Source of the DNA: Hymenobacter aerophilus DSM 13606
Lineage (GTDB): Bacteria > Bacteroidota > Bacteroidia > Cytophagales > Hymenobacteraceae
DNA: 64,000 bases
Reading direction: 5' to 3'
NCBI RefSeq assembly: GCF_000382225.1
Contig: NZ_KB907816.1
Location: 1 to 64,000, forward strand
In this document: positions 41,608 to 50,195 of the stretch, one piece after another
How positions within the stretch are numbered: position 1 is the stretch's first letter
Layout: each line of letters opens with the position of its first letter
Position numbers and translations under genes: made by a program
The notes under the pieces: generated by a model
What the model was told of the DNA's origin: nothing
The model's database searches: none
What the model saw: only the letters and a program-made list of their open reading frames with translations

Positions 41608-43263
41608 ATGCGCTACGCTTTCCTGCTTTTTTGCCTGCTGACTGCCGCGCCGGGCCTGCTGGCGCAGAAACCCGACGCCCCCCGCCCACCTCTGGAGCCC
41701 CGGCAGGAGCGCCGCACCGAACTGCCGCTGGAGCTTTACAACAGCGACGTGCAGGTGCAGCCGCTGGCCGAAGACAGCAGCGTGGTCGTGCTGGTCGAGC
41801 AGGACGGCCGCCTGACGAGCAGGCCTACCTATTATTTTCAGAAGCTCGATTACCGGCTGCAGCCTGGCCCGGTGCAGCTGCTGGAGGTGCCGCGGGGCTA
41901 CGAGTTCCAGCGCATCTGCGCCGAGGGCACCGACGTATACGCGCTGTTCAGCGGCCTGGTAGAAGGTACGCTTTGGGTGGCCGCCTTTGATACGCGCACC
42001 GGCGAGCTGGCCACCGGCGAGTTCAAAACCAAGCGCGCCCGCCAGGTGCACAACCTCACGGCCCTCGATGGCAACCTGTTTGTTACCGTGGAAGTTGACC
42101 AGCACCTGACGGTGTTGCTGCTGAATCTGCAAACGGCCCAGTTCCAGTTTCTGCCCTCGGTATATGAGCCGCTGCCGGCCCGCTTTACGCTGGTAGCCGA
42201 CTCGGCCACCCGGCGGGCCGAGCTGATTCTGAGCGAAACCAACGGCTTTAAGTCGCGCCTGCAGCTCAAGCAGCTCGACCAGCAGGGCCAGCTGCTGCGC
42301 TCCGAATTCGTGCAGGCCGGCTCCGAACGCGGCCTGCTCGATGCCCAGCTCAGCTCGGGCGACAGTGCGGCCCGAGTGCTGGCGGGCACCTACACGCTGC
42401 GCGACTCGCGCTTCTCGCAGGGCCTGTTTGCGGCCGACCTGACGGCTGGCACCACGCCCACCGGCCAGCGCCGCTCACTGCGCTTCTACGACTTTCTCAG
42501 CTTCAAGCACTTCTTTGATTTTATGAAGCCGGCGCGGGTCGAGCGGCTGCGCCAGCGCCAGGCCCGCCTGCGCGACGTGGCCCGCCAGCCGCGCCACCGC
42601 TACCAGCTGCTCATGCACGATATGGTGCCCACGGCCAACGGCTTTACGCTGGTGGCCGAGGTGTACTACGCCCGCTACACCGGCGGCAGCGGCAGCTACG
42701 GCCTGCCCGGCAACTTTGGTAGCCTGCCCTACGGCCTGCCTACGGGCTTCGGCTACCCCTCGCGCTACAACAGCTTTTATAGCAACAACAGCCGCCGCCC
42801 GCCCAACGGCTACCACTTCAGCCATGCCATCGTGATGGGCCTCGACCGGCAGGGCAACCTACTCTGGGACAACTCCTTCCTGCTCGAAGACATCAACCGC
42901 TACCAGCTGGAGGAAGTGGTGGCGCTGCGGCCCATGGCCGACGGCCGGCTGGTGCTGGCCTACCTCAAGGACGACAAGTTCTTCTATAAAATAGTCGACC
43001 AGACCACGCCCTCGCCCAACGACTGGCAGGTTCGCCTGCGCACCAACCCCGCCGCCGCCGCGCCCGCCGAAACCGCCCGCAAAAACGGCGAAAAAGGCGG
43101 CGAGAAAGGCGGCGAAAAAGGCGGCGAGAAAACCCTCAGCACCTACCAGGAGCACCTGCTGCCCTGGTACGGCAGCCACTTTCTGGCCGTTGGTTACCAG
43201 AGTGTCCGCCCCGAAAGCGGCCGGGTGCGCGACGTATTCTTCCTCAACGACCTGGCCTTTTAG
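41608..43263 (+). CDS. Large secreted protein of unknown function
   Basis: This 551-residue protein has a signal peptide (MRYAFLLFCLLTAAPGLLAQ) and no lipobox. It contains many strand-like segments (for example SVVVLVEQDGRLTSRPTYYF). A Gly/Tyr/Ser-rich region (GGSGSYGLPGNFGSLPYGLP) lies near 365. Near residue 490 is a GEKG repeat (NGEKGGEKGGEKGGEKT), encoded by a 12-bp tandem repeat. I recognise no family. It stands alone between a nested repeat and a strong terminator, and is likely exported to the periplasm or cell surface. Confidence 0.7.
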   Translation: MRYAFLLFCLLTAAPGLLAQKPDAPRPPLEPRQERRTELPLELYNSDVQVQPLAEDSSVVVLVEQDGRLTSRPTYYFQKLDYRLQPGPVQLLEVPRGYEFQRICAEGTDVYALFSGLVEGTLWVAAFDTRTGELATGEFKTKRARQVHNLTALDGNLFVTVEVDQHLTVLLLNLQTAQFQFLPSVYEPLPARFTLVADSATRRAELILSETNGFKSRLQLKQLDQQGQLLRSEFVQAGSERGLLDAQLSSGDSAARVLAGTYTLRDSRFSQGLFAADLTAGTTPTGQRRSLRFYDFLSFKHFFDFMKPARVERLRQRQARLRDVARQPRHRYQLLMHDMVPTANGFTLVAEVYYARYTGGSGSYGLPGNFGSLPYGLPTGFGYPSRYNSFYSNNSRRPPNGYHFSHAIVMGLDRQGNLLWDNSFLLEDINRYQLEEVVALRPMADGRLVLAYLKDDKFFYKIVDQTTPSPNDWQVRLRTNPAAAAPAETARKNGEKGGEKGGEKGGEKTLSTYQEHLLPWYGSHFLAVGYQSVRPESGRVRDVFFLNDLAF

Positions 43264-43316
43264 CAACCCATACCGGCTGGCTGCTGACGCTACCACAGCC
43301 AGACGCAGAAGCCGGA

Positions 43317-43388
43317 AAAGCGCCGGCCCTTACTTCCCGAACCGAACCAGATAGCGGCTCAGTTCGGGAAGTAAGGACCGGCGCTTTT
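43317..43388. terminator. Long terminator hairpin between convergent genes
   Basis: AAAAGCGCCGGCCCTTACTT and AAGTAAGGACCGGCGCTTTT pair over about 27 bases with one mismatch. A- and T-runs lie at the ends. It serves the secreted gene and possibly the convergent lipoprotein gene. Confidence 0.75.
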
Positions 43389-43424
43389 CGTTTAGAAAGC
43401 CGTTTCCTAGCTTGAAAACGGGCG

Positions 43425-43985
43425 TTAGAAGCCGCCGGTGGCTACGTTGGGCAGCACTTTGCTTAGCTCGGCCACCTGGGCGCGGGTGAAGCTGCCACTG
43501 ATGGCCATCAGCACAAACGAGCCGGTGGTTTTCTCGCCGCCCACTGCCACCAGTTCCGTTATCCGGTCGCCCTGCTCGCGCACCGAGTAGCGCAGCTGGT
43601 TCGGAATATCGGGGTCGGTGTCGGCTACGGGCAGGGGTTTGTACCGCTCGCTGGCCAGCAGGCCCGCCACTTCCCGGTCCAGCCCGTCGGCCACCAGTTT
43701 CTGGGCGCTGTTGCTGGTGGGCGTGAAGCTGAGGATTTTGGCGCTGCGGATGGACGTAAGGGCCTGGCTCAGGTCGGAGTTGCCGCCGAGCTTGCCCAGG
43801 CGGCCCAACAGAAACCGGGTGGCCAGCCCGGCATTCCAGTCGGTGGCCTTGAAGCCCGAGCGGTTTTCGTATTTGTTGAAGAACTGGGCCACCGTGCGGG
43901 CCGGAGTTTCGGGGCCGCTGGCCCGGCAGCCCGCCAGCCACAACAGGGCAAAGGCCAGCAGAAACGGAGCGAAACGAATTTTCAT
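43425..43985 (-). CDS. DUF4252-like lipoprotein
   Basis: This 186-residue protein has a lipobox at C20 (LWLAGC). The mature part starts after a short Pro/Thr linker with VAQFFNKYENRSGFKATDWN, then LSQALTSIRSAKILSF, and ends in an FVLMAISGSFTRAQVAELSK block. This matches the DUF4252 family of Bacteroidetes lipoproteins. The function is unknown. It lies between two terminators and is therefore probably a single-gene unit. Confidence 0.75.
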   Translation of the reverse strand: MKIRFAPFLLAFALLWLAGCRASGPETPARTVAQFFNKYENRSGFKATDWNAGLATRFLLGRLGKLGGNSDLSQALTSIRSAKILSFTPTSNSAQKLVADGLDREVAGLLASERYKPLPVADTDPDIPNQLRYSVREQGDRITELVAVGGEKTTGSFVLMAISGSFTRAQVAELSKVLPNVATGGF

Positions 43986-44123
43986 AAGCGTCTGATTCAG
44001 GTAATTCGGAATAGGAAAAATGCGGGCGGTACCACCGGCGCCACCGGTTGCTGTACGCAATACCCGGCCGGCCGTTGGGGCTACCGGGCCCGCGCCTGGG
44101 CCAAGCGCCAGGGCCCGGGCAAC

Positions 44124-44160
44124 AAAAAAGCGGCGCACCCACCGGGTACGCCGCCTTTTT
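44124..44160 (-). terminator. Terminator after the ompA-type gene
   Basis: On the minus strand GGCGGCGTACCC and GGGTGCGCCGC pair (one mismatch) around GGT, followed by a run of six T. It lies 17 bases past the stop at 44178. Confidence 0.8.
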
Positions 44161-44177
44161 AGTTTGCACCGGCAGCC

Positions 44178-45653
44178 TTAGGGCTGGGGAGCGTTCGGGA
44201 TGAAGAATTCAAATTTGAACTCTACCCGACGGTTCTTGGCCATGTTGTTGGCCGACGTGTTCGGAGCAGCAGGCTCCGACTCACCCTTGCCTTCCGTCAC
44301 GATGCGGGCGGGGTCGAGGGCTTTGCCAGTGAAGTAGCGCTTCACCGAACCGGCACGACGCTCCGACAGACCCTGGTTGTACTCATCGGTACCGCGCGAG
44401 TCGGCGTGGCCGATTACCCGCAGGCTGTACTCGGGGTTGTCTTTGAGGGCCTGTACCATCTTGTCGAGGGTACCGTACGAGGTACGCTTGATCACGGTGC
44501 TGTTCGTCTCGAAGCGAATTGGCTGCTCCAGCTTGCGCAGGGCGGGGTTCACTTCCATGGGGCAACCGTTGGCATCAACGCGGGTACCGGCCGGGGTGTC
44601 GGGGCACTTGTCGAGGTTGTCGGCTACACCGTCGCCGTCAGCATCCAGCACCAGCGGGCAACCCGTAGCATCTACCTGCGTGCCGGCGGGGGTATCGGGG
44701 CACTTGTCGTTCTTGTCAGCTACACCGTCGCCGTCGGCATCAGGGCAACCGCGCAGAGCGGGCAGGCCAGCCTGGTCGGGGCACTCGTCGTCTTTGTCGG
44801 CCACGCCGTCGTTGTCACGGTCGGGGCAGCCCATCATGGCTGCGGTACCGGCTTCGGTCGGGCACTGGTCCTGGTAATCCGGAACGCCGTCCTTGTCGCC
44901 GTCGAGTGGGCAACCGTTTTCATCCACGGCTACGCCAGCCGGCGTGTCGGGGCACTTGTCTTTGCGGTCCGAAACACCATCACCGTCGGTATCCTTGGCT
45001 TTGCCGAGGTTGAAGCTCAGGCCCAGCTTGTGCTGCAGGTACCGGTCGTTCTTCTTACCCACGTTGGTAATACCGTCCACCTGGTCGGTGAGCGGGTAGT
45101 GCTGGCCGGTCTGGATGAACAGGCCCACCGTCTCGGAGAAGTTGAACTTGATACCAGCGGCGGCTTCGATATCGAACGCATACACGTCCGAGTTCTTTAC
45201 CACCTTATCGTTGATATCATACAGGTCGGGGCTGGCGAAGAATACGCCGGGCTGCACCACCAGGTAAGGCGCGATGAACGCATCTTCCTTCAGGGCCCAG
45301 CCGTTGTTGAGCTTCAGCTTAATCGGAACGCCCACGTTTACCACGTTGGCATCGAAGCGCCGGATGGGGTAGTAGGTGTTCTTCGGGTAAGGGGCCGAGA
45401 ACTTCATGTCGCCGTAGCTCAGGTCCAGGCCAATGTCGAGGCCGGGCGCGATGTAGCGGCTCACCGTTACGCCGGCGCCGTACTCTACCTTGTCGTGCTT
45501 AAACCACTCCGAGCCCAGGTCGCCGTGGTACTGCAGCCAGTTGTAGTACACGCTGATGTTGGTCTTACGGTCCGATGTCTGCGCTTGCGCATCGGGGGCC
45601 AACGACAACATCGCCAAGCCACAGGCCGCGATGGAGGTTAGGATTTTTTTCAT
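44178..45653 (-). CDS. OmpA-family outer-membrane protein with thrombospondin type 3-like repeats
   Basis: This 491-residue protein has a signal peptide (ACGLAMLSLAPDAQAQ), an N-terminal eight-stranded barrel-like domain (about 25-225), then calcium-binding acidic repeats (DTDGDGVSDRKDKCPDTPAG and four more DxDxDGV(A/S)D units to about 365). The C-terminal OmpA domain binds peptidoglycan (IRFETNSTVIKR, VIGHADSRGTDEYNQGLSER, NRRVEFKF). It tethers the outer membrane to the wall. The ATG at 45653 is chosen for the signal peptide. A strong -7 element lies upstream and a terminator downstream, so it is monocistronic and probably abundant. Confidence 0.93.
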   Translation of the reverse strand: MKKILTSIAACGLAMLSLAPDAQAQTSDRKTNISVYYNWLQYHGDLGSEWFKHDKVEYGAGVTVSRYIAPGLDIGLDLSYGDMKFSAPYPKNTYYPIRRFDANVVNVGVPIKLKLNNGWALKEDAFIAPYLVVQPGVFFASPDLYDINDKVVKNSDVYAFDIEAAAGIKFNFSETVGLFIQTGQHYPLTDQVDGITNVGKKNDRYLQHKLGLSFNLGKAKDTDGDGVSDRKDKCPDTPAGVAVDENGCPLDGDKDGVPDYQDQCPTEAGTAAMMGCPDRDNDGVADKDDECPDQAGLPALRGCPDADGDGVADKNDKCPDTPAGTQVDATGCPLVLDADGDGVADNLDKCPDTPAGTRVDANGCPMEVNPALRKLEQPIRFETNSTVIKRTSYGTLDKMVQALKDNPEYSLRVIGHADSRGTDEYNQGLSERRAGSVKRYFTGKALDPARIVTEGKGESEPAAPNTSANNMAKNRRVEFKFEFFIPNAPQP

Positions 45654-45674
45654 AAAGAAAGAGGTTTGAAAAGG

Positions 45675-45682
45675 CAAAGGTA
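45675..45682 (-). promoter_or_regulatory. -7 element for the ompA-type gene
   Basis: CAAAGGTA reads TACCTTTG on the coding strand, 22 bases before the ATG. No clear -33 element is seen at the usual spacing. Confidence 0.45.
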
Positions 45683-45949
45683 TCTTTTCCGGCCGTTGAA
45701 CCGCACCGGCGGCTGTGTGCCCTGTTCTCCTGCCTATACCGGCCGAAACAAAATTAGGTTGCTCTAATATGTCTTTAATTTTGCCGCCAGTACCACTTCC
45801 AGCGCCGCTACCGCCCACCGAATCAGGCGAATCAGGCCGATTCCGGGTTCGCGCAGGCAAACCCAAACATTGGTGCCAGCAGTGGCGGCCCGGCAGCGAA
45901 AAAGCGGGCGAAAAATATTTTTAAACGAGCCGAATTCCGGTCCAAAAAG

Positions 45950-45996
45950 TAGGGCTGGCCGCCATTTCCGGAGTCGGAAACGACGGCCAGCCCTAT
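45950..45996 (-). terminator. Terminator after the Xaa-Pro aminopeptidase gene
   Basis: TAGGGCTGGCCG and CGGCCAGCCCTA pair across a 22-base loop that itself has a TTTCCG/CGGAAA stem. On the minus strand CTTTTTGG follows. The rest of the 45654-46022 gap shows only the ompA leader and AT-rich sequence. Confidence 0.75.
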
Positions 45997-46022
45997 TGAC
46001 TAACGCGGTGGCGGCGCGGGGC

Positions 46023-47312
46023 CTAGCGGCGCATCAGCCGCTCGATGTCGTCGGCTTCGAGCGGGATGTTCTTCATCAGGTCGTCGTTGCCGGTTTTGGT
46101 GATGAGGATGTCGTTTTCGAGGCGGATGCCCAGGCCCTCGGCCGGAATGTAGATGCCCGGCTCGCAGGTGTACACCATACCCGGCTCGAAGGTGCGGTAC
46201 TTGTGGCCCACATCGTGCACATCGAGGCCCAGGTAGTGGCTGGTGCCGTGCATGAAATACTGCTTGTAGAGCGGCGCGGCGGGGTCCTGGTTTTTCACAT
46301 CGGAAGCATTCAGCAAGTCCAGCTTAATGAGCTGCTGCTCCATTTCGGTGCCCACGGCGGCGTGGTACTCCTCGATGTTGCCGCCGGCCACGAGCCGGGC
46401 CGTGGCAAATTTCATCACGTGCAGCACGGCCTCGTACACCTCGCGCTGGCGCTTGGTAAACGTACCGCTGATGGGAATGGAACGCGACATATCGGCCGCG
46501 TAGTTGGCGTACTCGGCCCCGAAATCGAGCAGCATCACGTCGCCGGCCTGGCACTCGCGGTCGTTGCTGACGTAGTGCAGGATACAGGCGCTGGGCCCCG
46601 AGGCGATAATGGAGCCGTAGGCCGGCCCGCGCGAGCCGCTGCGCAGAAACTCGTGGAAGATTTCGGCTTCCACCTCATACTCCATCACGCCGGGCTTCAC
46701 AAAGCCCAGCAGGCGGCGGAAAGCGGCCTCCGTAATGTCGGCGGCCTTTTGCATGAGCCGGATTTCCTCGGGGCTCTTGATGGCCCGCAGCTGGTCGACG
46801 AGCCGGGAGGCGCGGCGGTACTGGTGCAGCGGGTAAGCTGCCTGCAGCTGCTTGATGAAGCGGGCGTTGCGGGTTTCCACCGCCACCACCGCCCGGATGT
46901 GCTCGTTGCCGGGCAGATACACGTTGTCGGCCTCGTTCATCAGGGCCGGCAGCACCGACTCGAACGAATCGAGCCACATGATGGTGCGCACGCCGGTTTG
47001 CTCGCGGGCCTGCTCCTTGGTGAGTTTGTAGCCTTCCCAGATGAGGATTTCGGGGCTGGTTTCCTTCAGGAACAGGATTTCGCGATGCTGGGGCAGCGTA
47101 GCATCGGGGCAGATAACGAGGATGCTTTCCTCCTGGTCGACGCCGCTCAGGTAGAACAGGTCGTTGTTCTGGCGGAATGGCATGGTGCCGTCGGCGTTGG
47201 TGGGCATGATGTCGTTGGCCTGGAAGATGGCCAGCGAGTTGGGCGGCAGCAGCTTGCGGAAGCGGCGGCGGTTTTCGATGAACAAATCGGGCAAAATAGG
47301 GCCGTAGCGCAT
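46023..47312 (-). CDS. Xaa-Pro aminopeptidase (M24B)
   Basis: This 429-residue protein has the N-terminal AMP-binding-like domain (about 1-170) and the pita-bread catalytic domain. The metal ligands are present: LLDFGAEYANYAADMSRSIP (two Asp), HGTSHYLGLDVHDVG (His), EPGIYIP (Glu) and IRLENDILI (Glu). It removes the N-terminal residue ahead of proline, in the cytoplasm. The ATG at 47312 is chosen because the upstream frame has no match. It is divergent from the second GT9 gene. Confidence 0.93.
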   Translation of the reverse strand: MRYGPILPDLFIENRRRFRKLLPPNSLAIFQANDIMPTNADGTMPFRQNNDLFYLSGVDQEESILVICPDATLPQHREILFLKETSPEILIWEGYKLTKEQAREQTGVRTIMWLDSFESVLPALMNEADNVYLPGNEHIRAVVAVETRNARFIKQLQAAYPLHQYRRASRLVDQLRAIKSPEEIRLMQKAADITEAAFRRLLGFVKPGVMEYEVEAEIFHEFLRSGSRGPAYGSIIASGPSACILHYVSNDRECQAGDVMLLDFGAEYANYAADMSRSIPISGTFTKRQREVYEAVLHVMKFATARLVAGGNIEEYHAAVGTEMEQQLIKLDLLNASDVKNQDPAAPLYKQYFMHGTSHYLGLDVHDVGHKYRTFEPGMVYTCEPGIYIPAEGLGIRLENDILITKTGNDDLMKNIPLEADDIERLMRR

Positions 47313-47421
47313 GGTAGCAGGGATGAGGTAGAATGGATGGCTGCCGCCGAAACGGCCGGGCCAAGTTAAGTAGATTACGGTTCGGGGCGAAAAAGAACCG
47401 ACTCTGCCTTCGCCGCCGCCG

Positions 47422-47429
47422 TATCTTTG
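47422..47429 (+). promoter_or_regulatory. -7 element for the second GT9 gene
   Basis: TATCTTTG lies 19 bases before the ATG. No -33 match. Confidence 0.35.
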
Positions 47430-47448
47430 TGGCCTCACCCGCCCTGCC

Positions 47449-48477
47449 ATGCCCGCTGCCGCTCCGCCCGCCGTCCTGCTCATCCAGACCGCCTTTATCG
47501 GCGACGTGATTCTGGCCACGGCCCTGCTGGAGTACCTGCACCGCACCGAGCCCGCTACGCCGGTAGATTTTCTGGTGCGCAAGGGGAATGAAGGGCTGCT
47601 GAGGGGCCACCCGCACGTGCGGCAGGTATTAGTCTGGGACAAAAAGCACGACAAGTACCGCGGGCTGCTGGGGCTGCTGAAGCAGATTCGGCGCACGGGT
47701 TACGGCCGCGTCGTTACGCTGCAGCGCTTCGCCAGCACCGGCCTGCTGACGGCCTTTTCGGGCGCCCCCGAGCGCGTGGGCTTCGATAAAAACCCATTCG
47801 CCCGCTTCTTCACGCGCACCGCGCCACACATTATTGAGGACGGCGTGCACGAGGTAACGCGCAACCTGCGCCTGTTGGCCCCCGCCTACACGGGCCCGGT
47901 GGTGCCGCCCCGCCTCTACCCTTCCGTGGCCGACGAGCAGGCCGCGGCCGACGTGGTGGCAGCGGCCGGCGGCGGGCCGTATATCTGCATTGCGCCCACG
48001 TCGGTGTGGTTTACCAAGCAGTTTCCGGAGGCGCAGTGGGTGAGGCTGCTGGCCGCGCTGCCGCCCGAGTACACCGTGTTTCTGCTCGGCGGCCCGCCCG
48101 ATACCGAAGCCTGCCAGCGGCTACTGGCGCAGAGTGGCCGGTCGGGGCTGGTGAATCTGTCGGGGCGGTTGTCACTGCTGGCTTCGGCGGCGCTGATGCG
48201 CGGGGCGGTGCTCAACTACGTCAACGACTCGGCGCCCATGCACCTGTGCTCGGCCGTGGGCGCGCCGGTGTGCGCGGTGTACTGCTCCACGGTGCCGGCC
48301 TTCGGGTTCGGGCCGCTGAGCCCGTTTTCGCGCATCGTGGAAATCGAGCAGCCCCTGCCCTGCCGGCCCTGCGGCCTGCACGGCCACGCCGCCTGTCCGC
48401 TGGGCCACTTCCGCTGCGCCCACGACATCCGGACGGAGCAGCTGCTGGCGGTGTTAAGTGAGGTGGTCAGGTTGTAA
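47449..48477 (+). CDS. Glycosyltransferase family 9 (heptosyltransferase II-like)
   Basis: This 342-residue protein begins with VLLIQTAFIGDVILATALLE, the GT9 start. PYICIAPTSVWFTKQFPEAQ near 175 is the nucleotide-sugar donor region and VNDSAPMHLCSAVG near 257 the second signature. Near the C-terminus it has CRPCGLHGHAACPLGHFRC, the same four-Cys spacing as the first GT9 gene. It likely adds a sugar to lipid A core. The 3' end runs close to a short family A remnant hairpin. Confidence 0.9.
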   Translation: MPAAAPPAVLLIQTAFIGDVILATALLEYLHRTEPATPVDFLVRKGNEGLLRGHPHVRQVLVWDKKHDKYRGLLGLLKQIRRTGYGRVVTLQRFASTGLLTAFSGAPERVGFDKNPFARFFTRTAPHIIEDGVHEVTRNLRLLAPAYTGPVVPPRLYPSVADEQAAADVVAAAGGGPYICIAPTSVWFTKQFPEAQWVRLLAALPPEYTVFLLGGPPDTEACQRLLAQSGRSGLVNLSGRLSLLASAALMRGAVLNYVNDSAPMHLCSAVGAPVCAVYCSTVPAFGFGPLSPFSRIVEIEQPLPCRPCGLHGHAACPLGHFRCAHDIRTEQLLAVLSEVVRL

Positions 48478-48479
48478 AA

Positions 48480-48516
48480 GAACGGTCATTCAGAGCGAAG
48501 CGAAGAATGACCGTTC
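48480..48516. repeat. Short hairpin remnant of family A
   Basis: GAACGGTCATTC and GAATGACCGTTC pair over 12 bases around a 13-base loop that keeps AGAGCGAAGCGA, the start of the family A arm. It looks like a deletion derivative of a family A copy. Confidence 0.75.
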
Positions 48517-48532
48517 ACGCATTCACCACCCG

Positions 48533-48540
48533 TATCTTTG
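48533..48540 (+). promoter_or_regulatory. -7 element for the M16 peptidase gene
   Basis: TATCTTTG follows the short hairpin, 100 bases before the ATG. No -33 match. Confidence 0.35.
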
Positions 48541-48640
48541 CAACCTACCGCGCGCCGGCGTGGTTATACCGGGCCGGGCTGGTGGGCGGCTTACACGAAT
48601 GCAAGTTCCTCAGCCCCCAAAGTCCCCAACACCCTACGAA

Positions 48641-49873
48641 ATGACTGATTACGACCTGTACGAGTTGCCCAACGGAATTCGGGTGCTGCATAAGCAGGTT
48701 CCGCACACCAAAATTGCCCACTGCGGGTTTCTGCTCGATATTGGTTCGCGCGACGAGAAGCCCCACCAGCTTGGGCTGGCGCACTTCTGGGAGCACATGG
48801 CCTTCAAGGGCACCGAGAAGCGCAAGAGCTTTCATATTCTGAACCGCCTCGAAACGGTGGGCGGCGAGCTGAACGCCTATACTACGAAGGAGAAAATCTG
48901 CTTTTACGCCTCGCTGCTGAGCACCCACTTCGAGCGCGCCTTCGAGCTGCTGACTGACCTCACCTTTAATTCGGTGTTCCCCGAAAAGGAGATTGAGAAA
49001 GAGCGCGGCGTGATTCTGGAGGAAATGGCCATGTACCACGACGCGCCCGAAGACGCCATCCTCGACGACTTCGACGACGTGGTGTTTGCCCGCCACACGC
49101 TGGGTCACAACATCCTGGGCACCCGCGAAAGCGTGTCGGGCTTCCAGCAGGCCGATTTCCACCAGTTTCTGGCCGACAACGTGCGCACCGACCGGGTGGT
49201 GTTCAGCTCGGTTAGCAACCTGCCGTTCAAGGAGGTGAAGCGCCTGGCCGATAAGTACCTGGCGCCGCTGCCGGCCCGGCTGGGGGCGCGGCCCCGGCTG
49301 GCGTTCAGTGGCTACCAGCGGCTGGAGCGGCTGGAGCGCAAGCCCATCACCCAGGCCCACTGCCTCATCGGCGGGCCGGCCTACGCCCTGCACGACGAGC
49401 GGCGGATTCCGTTTTTTCTGCTCAGCAACCTGCTCGGCGGCCCCGGCATGAACTCGCGCCTCAACCTGGGCGTGCGCGAAAAGTACGGCCTCGTGTACAC
49501 CATCGACGCCACCTACTCGCCCTACACCGACACGGGCCTGTTTGGCATCTACTTCGGCACCGAGAAAAAGCAGGTCAACCGCACGGTTTCGCTGGTGCAG
49601 AAGGAGCTGAAGCGCCTGCGCGAGCAAACGCTGGGCACCTCGCAGCTGCATACGGCCAAGGAGCAGCTCATGGGCCAGTTGGCTATGGCCGAGGAAAGTA
49701 ACAGCGGCCTGATGCAGCTGCTGGCCAAAAGCACCCTCGACCTGGGCCGCGTCGAGTCCATTAACGAAATCTTCGACCGCATCCGCCGCATAACCGCCCC
49801 CGAGCTGCTGGAGCTGGCCAACGAAATCCTCACCGACGACAACCTGAGCGCCCTCCAGTATGTGCCGGAGTAG
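48641..49873 (+). CDS. M16-family zinc peptidase
   Basis: This 410-residue protein has the inverted zinc motif HFWEHMAFKG near residue 48 and the following Glu in VILEEMAMYHDAPED near 125. The C-terminal M16 half holds a GGPGMNSRLNLGVREKYGLV segment near 268. It is probably cytoplasmic or periplasmic without a clear signal peptide, and degrades oligopeptides. The ATG at 48641 is chosen because the upstream part of the frame includes family A repeat sequence (VIQSEAKN) and lacks any match. Confidence 0.9.
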   Translation: MTDYDLYELPNGIRVLHKQVPHTKIAHCGFLLDIGSRDEKPHQLGLAHFWEHMAFKGTEKRKSFHILNRLETVGGELNAYTTKEKICFYASLLSTHFERAFELLTDLTFNSVFPEKEIEKERGVILEEMAMYHDAPEDAILDDFDDVVFARHTLGHNILGTRESVSGFQQADFHQFLADNVRTDRVVFSSVSNLPFKEVKRLADKYLAPLPARLGARPRLAFSGYQRLERLERKPITQAHCLIGGPAYALHDERRIPFFLLSNLLGGPGMNSRLNLGVREKYGLVYTIDATYSPYTDTGLFGIYFGTEKKQVNRTVSLVQKELKRLREQTLGTSQLHTAKEQLMGQLAMAEESNSGLMQLLAKSTLDLGRVESINEIFDRIRRITAPELLELANEILTDDNLSALQYVPE

Positions 49874-50193
49874 GTGAAATGGTGAGGTGGTGAAATAGTG
49901 AGTTGACTTTATTGTCATCCTGAGCGCAGCCAAGGACCTTATCACGTCTGAGCAGTCACAACAACGGCTCGTTTTAATGTGATAGGACTTACGCAGAACG
50001 ACTGTAGCGCGAAGCTTCTGCTTCGCGTATCATTGCTGGTTTTTAGGCGATTATGTTCAACGGTACGCGAAGCGGAAGCTTCGCGCTACAAGCCTATGCT
50101 CCCTTTTGCGTAAGTCCTATGTGATAAGGTCCTTCGCTGCGCTCAAGATGACAGGTCCTGCAAACATAAAACTCGCCATTTCACCAAATCACC
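49874..50193. repeat. Three-level nested palindrome (family B, family A, 137-bp element)
   Basis: The outermost layer is family B arms (GTGAAATGGTGAGGTGGTG at the left, TTTCACCAAATCACC at the right, partly diverged). Inside lies a family A palindrome (GTCATCCTGAGCG at 49914, inverse ending 50151). Inside that sits the 137-bp element. It fills the gap between the M16 gene stop and the SRA gene start. Confidence 0.8.
49983..50119. mobile_element. 137-bp palindromic MITE-like element, copy 2
   Basis: The ends are perfect 13-bp inverted repeats TAGGACTTACGCA and TGCGTAAGTCCTA. TGTGA flanks both sides (49978-49982 and 50120-50124), a 5-bp target duplication. Removal of the element and one TGTGA restores the right arm of a family A palindrome (AATGTGATAAGGTCCTTCGC). 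No coding capacity. Confidence 0.85.
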
Positions 50194-50195
50194 TT

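Noticed and set aside
45870..47369. 499-residue frame opposite the Xaa-Pro aminopeptidase
   Set aside because: Shadow of a gene with intact catalytic motifs; His/Val/Gly-rich composition.
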